NCBI GenBank assembly: GCA_002403905.1 | Contig: DHIR01000171.1 | Span: 1 to 13,848 of the forward strand | Source of the DNA: Mucilaginibacter sp. UBA4741 | Lineage (GTDB): Bacteria; Bacteroidota; Bacteroidia; Sphingobacteriales; Sphingobacteriaceae | Direction: 5' to 3' | Length of the DNA: 13,848 bases | Part shown: positions 8,632-13,848 of the stretch, one piece after another | Numbering within the stretch: the first letter of the stretch is position 1 | How the letters are laid out: each line of letters opens with the position of its first letter | The notes under the pieces: generated by a model | The model's input: the letters and a program-made list of their open reading frames with translations, nothing else | Database searches by the model: none | What the model was told of the DNA's origin: nothing | Position numbers and translations under genes: made by a program

Positions 8632-8820
8632 TTAGATGCTATTAAATAGCTGTTCTACATTTTTAAATCTCATACCTTTTCCCGCTCTTAATTCGTTCAT
8701 TGCTGCAATGGTATCAGTATTTGATGTAATGATCTCCTTATAAGTTATGCCCAACTCTTTTAAACGATCTTTAACAATATGGATCTTGTCATCGGGCACT
8801 TCTATTTCAAAAACTTTCAT
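8632..8820 (-). CDS. Orphan RelB/DinJ-like antitoxin
   Basis: A 62-residue protein resembling the small type II antitoxins that Bacteroidota pair with RelE/ParE-type toxins. A short beta strand (MKVFEIEVP) and amphipathic helix (residues about 10-23) are followed by ITYKEI and a second helix. The tail TIAAMNELRAGKGMRFKNVEQLFNSI resembles the AMxExRAGK-x-hydrophobic-x-x-V-x-x-LF toxin-wrapping tail of this group. The next gene downstream should be a toxin of about 90-100 residues, usually overlapping or within a few bases. Here 129 bases follow with no such frame, and the next gene is an unrelated lipoprotein. The protein may neutralise a toxin encoded elsewhere, regulate its own promoter, or be a relic. 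A large nested palindrome lies immediately upstream. The assignment rests on size and tail motif only. Confidence 0.6.
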   Translation of the reverse strand: MKVFEIEVPDDKIHIVKDRLKELGITYKEIITSNTDTIAAMNELRAGKGMRFKNVEQLFNSI

Positions 8821-8851
8821 GTATAAATATAGTAATTGCAGCGATATCTAA

Positions 8852-8998
8852 TTGCGCCGTAGGTGCAAAACCTTTGTAGAAAATAAAGAATGAAATGATT
8901 CAGCGTGCCGTAGGTACGCCACATATCAAGTTTCGTACCTACGGCACGAAATCTAATCGTTAATTGTTTTTCTACAAAGGTTTAATCCCGATGGGGTT
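8852..8998. repeat. Nested palindromic repeat with four mini-hairpins
   Basis: This 147-base element fills most of the gap between the helicase stop and the antitoxin start. Outer arms AAACCTTTGTAGAAAA (8868-8883) and its exact reverse complement (8968-8983) enclose inner arms CGTGCCGTAGGTACG (8904-8918) and its exact reverse complement (8934-8948), with a 15-base central loop. Each inner arm is itself a six-pair hairpin with a three-base loop. Two more three-base-loop hairpins cap the ends: TTGCGCC/GGTGCAA around GTA (8852-8868) and AATCCC/GGGGTT around GAT (8984-8998). The design resembles an interspersed REP or MITE-type repeat. It may also stop helicase transcription or block read-through into the antitoxin gene. 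The structure is seen directly; the repeat-family status is inference. Confidence 0.8.
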
Positions 8999-9010
8999 AC
9001 TGGTAGAGTA

Positions 9011-10309
9011 TTACCCGTGCTTTTTCTTCATATTCATTTTAGCTTTTTGGCCCGAGCTAAAATTGTAATTTTTATTGTTAGATGCTTTCTTTTCGTGGAA
9101 CGCCGCGCCTGATTCAGGCTCGTTAGATTTTGTAGACTGTTTAGTCGGTTCTGCTTTTGATTTAGACTCGTTAACAATTACTAATTCATCAGGCAGGGCA
9201 GAGGTCTGCATTTTCTTGCCAGTGGTTTGTTCTATCTTTTTAACCAGGCTTAACTCCAGATCAGTAGCAAAAGTTAGGGCTAATGTTTCATCATCACCAT
9301 TGGTATTGATGACACGGTTAATATAAGTTTCTTTATCGTGCGGCAAATCAAAATGTACCAGGAACGGTATGCCTGATAGGTCAATCACTTCCTCATTCTC
9401 ACTAACTACAAGCAGTACCCTTGCATCGCTTTCAGCTTTAAATTCATCTATCGATTTAAAACCCTTTACATCAAAAAACTGTGGGTTTAAATAACCCACA
9501 GCCTCATGCATCCGGCGATCAAGACTTTGAAATACCTTCTCGGCAGTAGCTTTATTGTTTACAAATACAACCGATTTAGTAAATACTTCCTCATCATACA
9601 TAAACAAATTAAGCAGGTTTAGTTTGGTGGCAAAATTGGGTACGTTATACAATAATTGCTGATGCGTGTTTAACGGTGCTTCTTCTGTTGGCTCTATCTC
9701 AATAGTAACAGGCAGGTTCATAAACGGGGCTATCATTTTCTCAATCCGGCTATGCATTACATCTGTATATATCAGGTGCTGGCATCTGCCAATGCTGTTG
9801 GCCAACTCGGTGATAGGTAGTTGCATTCCTTTTTTTAACATGCGGTCGGCATCATCGATAATCAAAAGCTCCGTTTTATTTAAATTAAGAGCTAGCTTTA
9901 GATAGATGGCACGGGCGCGATCGGGAGTAGCTACTACAATATCGGCTCCATCTGCTAAAGCATCCATTTGTGCTTCGGTGCCGGGGGTAACATATAGTCC
10001 GACTATCGATATAGACGTGTTTTTGTTCAATCGCTCAAAATGTTCTAATACCGCCAGCACATCTTCTTTCTCGGGTACCAATATCAAAACTTTAGGTACA
10101 CCTTCGGGCGCATAGTTAAAGCGGTTAAGGGTAGCTAAAACATAAGTAGTGGTTTTACCAAAGCCTTCAGGCGCTATGGTGATGATGTCCTGTCCGCCTA
10201 TTATTCTTGTCAGGGTTTTTTGTTGTACTTCTTTTGGTGTCGCGTAACCAAGCTCGTTTACAGATCTTATTAGTTGTTTATTCAGCTTTAATTTATCAAA
10301 CCCTGTCAT
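9011..10309 (-). CDS. DEAD-box-like RNA helicase with degenerate motifs
   Basis: A 432-residue superfamily 2 helicase-like protein. The N-terminus has the Q-motif layout (F4, then GYATPKEVQQ at 21-30). Motif I is APEGFGKT (46-53, Lys52), motif Ib is TPDR (128-131) and motif II is DDAD (152-155) in place of DEAD. Motif III, normally SAT, reads TDV (182-184). Motif IV is VVFVNN (247-252). Motif V reads SENEEVIDLSG, without the Arg-Gly of TDxAARGID. Motif VI, normally HRxGRxGR, reads NRVINTNG (331-338) and so lacks the two arginines that contact ATP. The tail after about residue 375 is Lys/Ser/Asn-rich and basic, as in RNA-binding tails. ATP may still bind through motifs I and II, but coupled unwinding looks doubtful. 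There is no frameshift or internal stop, so it is a maintained divergent protein and not a pseudogene. Transcription runs toward the palindromic repeat. Confidence 0.85.
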   Translation of the reverse strand: MTGFDKLKLNKQLIRSVNELGYATPKEVQQKTLTRIIGGQDIITIAPEGFGKTTTYVLATLNRFNYAPEGVPKVLILVPEKEDVLAVLEHFERLNKNTSISIVGLYVTPGTEAQMDALADGADIVVATPDRARAIYLKLALNLNKTELLIIDDADRMLKKGMQLPITELANSIGRCQHLIYTDVMHSRIEKMIAPFMNLPVTIEIEPTEEAPLNTHQQLLYNVPNFATKLNLLNLFMYDEEVFTKSVVFVNNKATAEKVFQSLDRRMHEAVGYLNPQFFDVKGFKSIDEFKAESDARVLLVVSENEEVIDLSGIPFLVHFDLPHDKETYINRVINTNGDDETLALTFATDLELSLVKKIEQTTGKKMQTSALPDELVIVNESKSKAEPTKQSTKSNEPESGAAFHEKKASNNKNYNFSSGQKAKMNMKKKHG

Positions 10310-10485
10310 TGTATACTATCAAATTATTAAAGTGCGAAATTACCTTTATAATCTTAGAAATCGGAATTTTCTATTTAAAGAACAAGTTTGGGCTATTATT
10401 AAGTATAAAATGCTTCAGAAAAATGCAGGGCTATTTGATATTAATTATTAATTTAGTTTTTAAGTATTAATTACAGCACCCCTCC

Positions 10486-12273
10486 ATGAAACACGGAAAT
10501 ATTGCTATTAAAAAGTATGTTTTTAAAGCATTAGTGTTTTTGTTTATATCGTTGTATAGTACCCATTTGCAGGCAGCCCATACAGCAAATGATACCGCCC
10601 CGACAGTTCAGCAACCGTTTGATACTCTTAATCATCTAAAAAAAGAAAATAGGGTAGAAGCAGCTACCCAGATATATAAAAGAAATTACAGACACATACC
10701 TGAGGTTCGAGCCATGAACTACCTCGATCAATTGTCGGCATTGGCCCGGGAACTTGATGATAAGTCGTTAGAAAGTGTAGTTTTTGATTTGAAAGCTGAT
10801 TATTACGCTGTAAATAATGCGTTTAATAATCTAAGTATTACATACTATCAAAAAGCTATCAACTTTGCAAAGGATAATGAATTAACGCTCGAAACTGCTA
10901 TTTACCTTCATCATGCAGGCATGTTTTATTATAACTTTAAACATAATACTACGGCTTGCTTATATTTTCTGAAATCGCAGGAAGAATTTAAAAAAGTTGG
11001 CTTTGATAAAGTGCCTAACATGGTCTATTACTATAGCCAGGTGGCCGATTTTTACTATCATTTAGGCGATTATGCTAATGCCAAAGCACAACTGCAAGAA
11101 GCACTTAAATATAAGTTAATGGCACCACGCGATGGGATAAGCATCACTAATACCATGGCTTTAATTTATCGCAGTAATCACCGATACCCGGAAGCGTTAA
11201 TATATTTTAATAAAGCATTGGAGCTGGCACGGAAAAACAAGGATACCATTTGGATGGGTATAGCTAACGGTAATATAGGCTCTGTTTATTTTATGCAGAA
11301 TGATTATGGTAAGGCATTGCCATATATACAGACCGATTATAGCCAATCATTAAAATATAATGAAAAAATAAATGCCACTATTGCGTTGTTAAGGATAGTG
11401 AAAATAAACCTCGTTAACAATAAAACACAACTAGCGCTAAAGCAATTAGATACTGCCGAACTATTAATAAAAAATAGACCAGCAGCGGCTTTAAACCTAC
11501 GCGTAGATATTCTTGACCTTAAAGCCCAATGTTATGATAAAATGGGACTGTCTGCTAAGTCCCTCATTTTTAGAAAGAACTATGAAGTTGCAAAAGATAG
11601 TCTGACCATTCAAAACAACATTGCCGCAGTTGATGTGGTGAAAATGCAATACGTTATAGGTAAGCAATTAGCCGAAGAAAGCAAACTTAAAGCAAGGGCC
11701 AAAGTTGAGGCCAATGAGCGTAATACGGTATTTATTATACTTTTCTTATTGCTTATTATTACTGTATTGGTATACAGCAGGCAGGCATTAAAAACAAAAA
11801 AAGACAAAGAGCTTTTACGCGCAGAAAAAATGCGGGTAGATGAAGAATTGAAATATACAGCGCTTAAACTAGATAATTATACAGAAAATCTGAGGAAAAA
11901 CAATAAACTCATTGAAAGCTTCAAACAACAAATAGAAAATCTAAAAAGTAAAAATGCTGACAATGCAGTTGTTGAGCACCTGGAACAGTTAATGCAGGCG
12001 CATATAATGACAGATAGTAACTGGATGGAGTTTAAAAAGATATTTTTAAAAGTTTACCCTAATTTTTTCTTTAACCTAAAGAAAAGTTTCCTATACCTTT
12101 CAGAAGGCGATATAAGATTACTAACACTGATAAAGCTGCAATCCAGCAATAAAGAAATGGCAAATATGCTGGGTATAACTCTTGAAGGTGTTAAAAAAGC
12201 AAAACAACGCCTCCGGAAGAAAATGAACCTTGATGACAACACCACCATCGAAGAGGCGATCTTAAAAATTTAA
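10486..12273 (+). CDS. Membrane-anchored TPR regulator with LuxR-like HTH
   Basis: A 595-residue one-component regulator of a type frequent in Bacteroidota. A signal sequence or first membrane anchor covers residues about 10-30 (ending LQAA). A TPR solenoid follows (about 85-370); clear repeats start near residues 177 (PNMVYYYSQVADFYYHLGDY), 219 (SITNTMALIYRS) and 256 (WMGIANGNIGSVYF). A single membrane segment lies at about 414-430, then a charged coiled coil (about 432-500). The C-terminal helix-turn-helix of LuxR/sigma-4 type begins at LSEGDIRLL (538-546), with NKEMANMLGITLEGVKKAKQ as the DNA-reading part. The TPR part is thus probably periplasmic and the DNA-binding part cytoplasmic. Target genes are unknown. 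No sigma factor, anti-sigma factor or SusC/D pair is next to it; the nearest downstream gene encodes the 60-residue protein. Confidence 0.88.
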   Translation: MKHGNIAIKKYVFKALVFLFISLYSTHLQAAHTANDTAPTVQQPFDTLNHLKKENRVEAATQIYKRNYRHIPEVRAMNYLDQLSALARELDDKSLESVVFDLKADYYAVNNAFNNLSITYYQKAINFAKDNELTLETAIYLHHAGMFYYNFKHNTTACLYFLKSQEEFKKVGFDKVPNMVYYYSQVADFYYHLGDYANAKAQLQEALKYKLMAPRDGISITNTMALIYRSNHRYPEALIYFNKALELARKNKDTIWMGIANGNIGSVYFMQNDYGKALPYIQTDYSQSLKYNEKINATIALLRIVKINLVNNKTQLALKQLDTAELLIKNRPAAALNLRVDILDLKAQCYDKMGLSAKSLIFRKNYEVAKDSLTIQNNIAAVDVVKMQYVIGKQLAEESKLKARAKVEANERNTVFIILFLLLIITVLVYSRQALKTKKDKELLRAEKMRVDEELKYTALKLDNYTENLRKNNKLIESFKQQIENLKSKNADNAVVEHLEQLMQAHIMTDSNWMEFKKIFLKVYPNFFFNLKKSFLYLSEGDIRLLTLIKLQSSNKEMANMLGITLEGVKKAKQRLRKKMNLDDNTTIEEAILKI

Positions 12274-12295
12274 TTGGCGGGTAGCGACTCAGTAA

Positions 12296-12327
12296 TTTGC
12301 GTTAAATGAAGTCCGACTGTAAGTTTT
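12296..12327 (+). promoter_or_regulatory. Candidate promoter for the 60-residue protein gene
   Basis: TTTG (12296-12299) is followed after exactly 20 bases by TAAGTTTT (12320-12327), matching the Bacteroidota -33 TTG and -7 TAnnTTTG pattern with only the last G changed. A start near 12334 would give a leader of roughly 45 bases. The site lies in the 107-base gap after the regulator gene, so the small gene can be transcribed independently of it. Confidence 0.45.
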
Positions 12328-12380
12328 TAGCATAACGGTACAATTGTTGCAGTTATTTTAAAAATCAAAATCATAAAATT

Positions 12381-12563
12381 ATGAAAACGCGGGATTTTAA
12401 AAATAACAACAACGGCCAGGGCAGCACAACTGCCGACAGAGCCTTTACTAATCAAAACGAAAAGCTTAAAGAAAAAGGAATAAGTAATTCGGGCGGACAG
12501 CCATCTTTTGCAACGTCAAGCAAAGACAGTATGCATAAGCCCGAGCATAAAAAAGGGAAATAG
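12381..12563 (+). CDS. Small disordered hydrophilic protein, 60 residues
   Basis: A 60-residue protein of unknown function with no signal peptide, membrane segment or cysteine. It is made almost entirely of Asn, Gln, Ser, Gly, Lys, Glu and Asp, with an NNNNGQG stretch near residue 9 and a basic end (HKKGK), so it is probably unfolded and cytoplasmic. Such composition recalls stress-related hydrophilic proteins, but I see no family motif. It is judged real because a plausible promoter precedes it, an AT-rich leader leads into its ATG, and an unusually strong terminator starts four bases after its stop codon. Confidence 0.7.
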   Translation: MKTRDFKNNNNGQGSTTADRAFTNQNEKLKEKGISNSGGQPSFATSSKDSMHKPEHKKGK

Positions 12564-12566
12564 TAG

Positions 12567-12598
12567 AAAATGCCCCGGTACTTGCCGGGGCATTTTTT
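12567..12598 (+). terminator. Strong terminator that overlaps the next promoter
   Basis: A perfect 12-base-pair stem AAAATGCCCCGG (12567-12578) with CCGGGGCATTTT (12585-12596) closes a TACTTG loop and continues into T to 12598. It is the strongest hairpin in the window. The TTG of its loop sits at the correct distance to be the -33 element of the following promoter. Confidence 0.95.
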
Positions 12599-12612
12599 AT
12601 GGGATATATTTG
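12582..12612 (+). promoter_or_regulatory. Bacteroidota-type promoter of the lipoprotein gene
   Basis: TTG (12582-12584) is followed after 20 bases by TATATTTG (12605-12612), a perfect match to TAnnTTTG at the consensus 19-21 base spacing. Transcription would start near 12618, giving a leader of only about 20 bases before the ATG at 12640. The -33 element lies inside the loop of the preceding terminator. Confidence 0.75.
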
Positions 12613-12639
12613 CGCCGGATTTATCCAGCCCAATAAAAT

Positions 12640-13329
12640 ATGAAAAGATCGCTCTATTTAATTATCGCCATAGCACTTGTTGCCTGTCACTCCAAACCAA
12701 AAACACCGTTCAAAATATTAAAATCAGTAAAGATAAAAGATGGCGCAAAACTGGATGTACAAGTTAATGGCCGCATAGGTAAACAGGAAATGGTGGACAT
12801 AGCCGCCTACCTAAAAAGCGACAGTACACAATACAATAACCTGCAAATAGACTACATACTACCAGGTAATAGCTATAAAAATAAAGCCGGTGTTACTGTC
12901 TATGCTATAGCTGTCTATCATGATAAATCCACACTAGCCCCGGCTGATACTGTTAAAGACAACGACAATAACCTGCTAAGCTTTGAATTTATAGGCTTTA
13001 CCGCAGCTAAAGCAAAAGAGCTATTGGCCTTTGACCCCAAAGACATGGCTGGTAAGCATGTTATAGGTAAATTTATTGATGATGATACCAAAACCATCAG
13101 CATAATTTATGAGGATAAGCAGGCGGATAACCAGTTATATATTTTAGAACTGGATACAGTAGGCAAGGTAGTATCGGCCATACAGCCAATAGAAGTTACC
13201 TCAAAAGGTATCAGGAAAATGGTAGTAAGCCAGCAGGGCGATTATATGGTTTTAAAAGATAGTATACTCACTATGTACAGCAGTACAGATTACGACAGGC
13301 CGTTTAGAAGTATAAAACAGAATCTATAA
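12640..13329 (+). CDS. Predicted lipoprotein of unknown function
   Basis: A 229-residue exported protein I do not recognise. MKRSLYLIIAIALVAC is a classic lipoprotein signal with Cys16 as the lipid anchor, followed by a short Lys/Pro linker. The mature part is a mixed alpha/beta sequence with several regular strands (VTVYAIAVYH, TISIIYED, NQLYILELD), charged loops and no cysteines. The segment KQEMVDIAAYLKSDSTQYNNLQIDYILPG (about residues 49-77) has a helix-then-strand pattern seen in small periplasmic sensor or binding folds, but no named motif. It has its own promoter. The stop codon abuts the stop codon of the convergent aspartate kinase gene with no base between. Codon use and G+C look like the surrounding core genes, unlike the AT-rich lipoprotein at 7870-8502. 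Confidence 0.75.
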   Translation: MKRSLYLIIAIALVACHSKPKTPFKILKSVKIKDGAKLDVQVNGRIGKQEMVDIAAYLKSDSTQYNNLQIDYILPGNSYKNKAGVTVYAIAVYHDKSTLAPADTVKDNDNNLLSFEFIGFTAAKAKELLAFDPKDMAGKHVIGKFIDDDTKTISIIYEDKQADNQLYILELDTVGKVVSAIQPIEVTSKGIRKMVVSQQGDYMVLKDSILTMYSSTDYDRPFRSIKQNL

Positions 13330-13848
13330 TTATTTAACCACAACCTGCGCAGTATTACGACTTACCTGTTTAATCAGTATGGTTTTTCCGGCAGTTAAAT
13401 TCTTTATAAAATTATCGACACTATGCCGTACGGTTATAAGCGTTAAATCGCTGTTATATTTTGCTTTATAATCTTCTTTTAGGCTGGCTAATAGCTTGTT
13501 AAAATACTCTTCTTTATAATCAAAGCAAACGCTGAAACTTAGCGCAGATGTTTGCATTATATTAATCTTAACATGGGTTTTAGCAAACTTGCCGAATATA
13601 TCACTCAAATGATCTTCGGATATAAACGAATAATCCTTAGTCGATAATGAAAGCAATACTTGGTTCTGTTTAATAATAATAACCGGCTTGGCAAACACGT
13701 GCGCCGCGCTCTCTTTAATAATGGTGCCCGCTTCTTCCGGGTGGTTAAAGGGTTTTACCAACAATGGTATTTTAGCGTTTTGCAGCGGCTTAATTGTTTT
13801 TGGGTGGATAACCGTAGCGCCGTAATAAGTCATTTCAATAGCTTCGGT
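13330..13848 (-). CDS. Aspartate kinase, C-terminal part (cut by window edge)
   Basis: The visible 172 residues are the end of an aspartokinase, which phosphorylates L-aspartate as the first step toward lysine, threonine, methionine and diaminopimelate in the cytoplasm. The frame is open to the window edge and begins with TEAIEMTYYG; the ATG at 13833 is therefore internal and not the start. MTYYGATVIHPKTIKPLQ matches the conserved end of the kinase domain (GAKVIHPxT). The rest, to VSRNTAQVVVK, forms the ACT-type regulatory region that normally binds lysine or threonine. Total expected length is about 420-460 residues, so over half lies outside. It looks like a monofunctional enzyme: no homoserine dehydrogenase domain follows. 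The ACT part is divergent, so its effector cannot be read from the sequence. Confidence 0.9.
   Translation of the reverse strand, partial: TEAIEMTYYGATVIHPKTIKPLQNAKIPLLVKPFNHPEEAGTIIKESAAHVFAKPVIIIKQNQVLLSLSTKDYSFISEDHLSDIFGKFAKTHVKINIMQTSALSFSVCFDYKEEYFNKLLASLKEDYKAKYNSDLTLITVRHSVDNFIKNLTAGKTILIKQVSRNTAQVVVK

Noticed and set aside
8852..8998. CRISPR array or simple terminator for the nested palindrome
   Set aside because: There are no regularly spaced direct repeats, and four mini-hairpins nested in two exact arm pairs exceed what a terminator needs, although a termination effect is possible.
9011..10309. Pseudogene call for the helicase-like gene
   Set aside because: The frame is intact over 432 codons with normal composition, and the nucleotide-binding motif I is kept; divergence alone does not make it a pseudogene.
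10383..10461. Promoter for the TPR regulator (CAAGTTTG at 10383, TAGTTTTT at 10454)
   Set aside because: Each is near the -7 consensus, but neither has a TTG at 19-21 bases upstream; the closest TTTG gives a 16-base spacing.
10207..10470. 87-codon plus-strand frame over the helicase start and the spacer
   Set aside because: Antisense to the helicase N-terminus, with low-complexity hydrophobic content and no motif; the helicase Q-motif supports the other strand.
12570..12767. 65-codon plus-strand frame starting inside the terminator
   Set aside because: It starts in the hairpin and overlaps the lipoprotein signal peptide in another frame; the lipoprotein frame has a clear lipobox and promoter.

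Overview
The window looks like chromosomal DNA of a Bacteroidota bacterium, most likely family Sphingobacteriaceae (Mucilaginibacter or Pedobacter type). The evidence is secreted GH92 and GH78 glycosidases, several short lipoproteins, a TPR / membrane-segment / helix-turn-helix regulator of Bacteroidota type, the near absence of Shine-Dalgarno sites, and one excellent TTG / TAnnTTTG promoter of the Bacteroidota sigma-ABfr class. The genus is inference; no rRNA or tRNA gene is present.

Layout, left to right. (1) 8-1468, minus: an integral membrane lipase-maturation-factor (LMF1) family protein, divergent from (2) 1687-3966, plus: a secreted, sequence-divergent GH92 glycosidase with its own terminator. 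(3) 4149-5003, plus: an OmpA-domain lipoprotein with a terminator. (4) 5089-7785, plus: a secreted GH78 alpha-L-rhamnosidase with a terminator. (5) 7839-9010: an AT-rich small-gene stretch with an unrecognised lipoprotein, an orphan RelB-like antitoxin and an elaborate nested palindromic repeat. (6) 9011-10309, minus: a DEAD-box-like helicase with degenerate catalytic motifs. (7) 10486-12273, plus: a membrane-anchored TPR/HTH regulator. (8) 12381-12563, plus: a 60-residue disordered protein with a very strong terminator whose loop supplies the -33 element of the next promoter. (9) 12640-13329, plus: an unrecognised lipoprotein, ending flush against (10) 13330-13848, minus: the C-terminal part of an aspartate kinase that runs off the right edge.

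Most genes look like single transcription units. Terminators follow GH92, the OmpA protein, GH78 and the 60-residue protein, and neighbours often differ in strand. The two glycosidases suggest use of mannose- and rhamnose-containing plant or microbial glycans, but there is no SusC/SusD pair or glycan sensor, so this is not a classical polysaccharide utilisation locus. I found no CRISPR array, prophage, insertion sequence, tRNA or rRNA. No gene-free stretch exceeds 300 bases; the longest is the 218-base divergent spacer at 1469-1686, which holds a 16-base palindrome and a weak promoter candidate.

I did not find a clear new multi-gene system. The observations best worth following are the helicase that has lost its motif III and VI residues, the nested palindrome made of four three-base-loop mini-hairpins beside an antitoxin that lacks its toxin, and the terminator/promoter overlap at 12567-12612.
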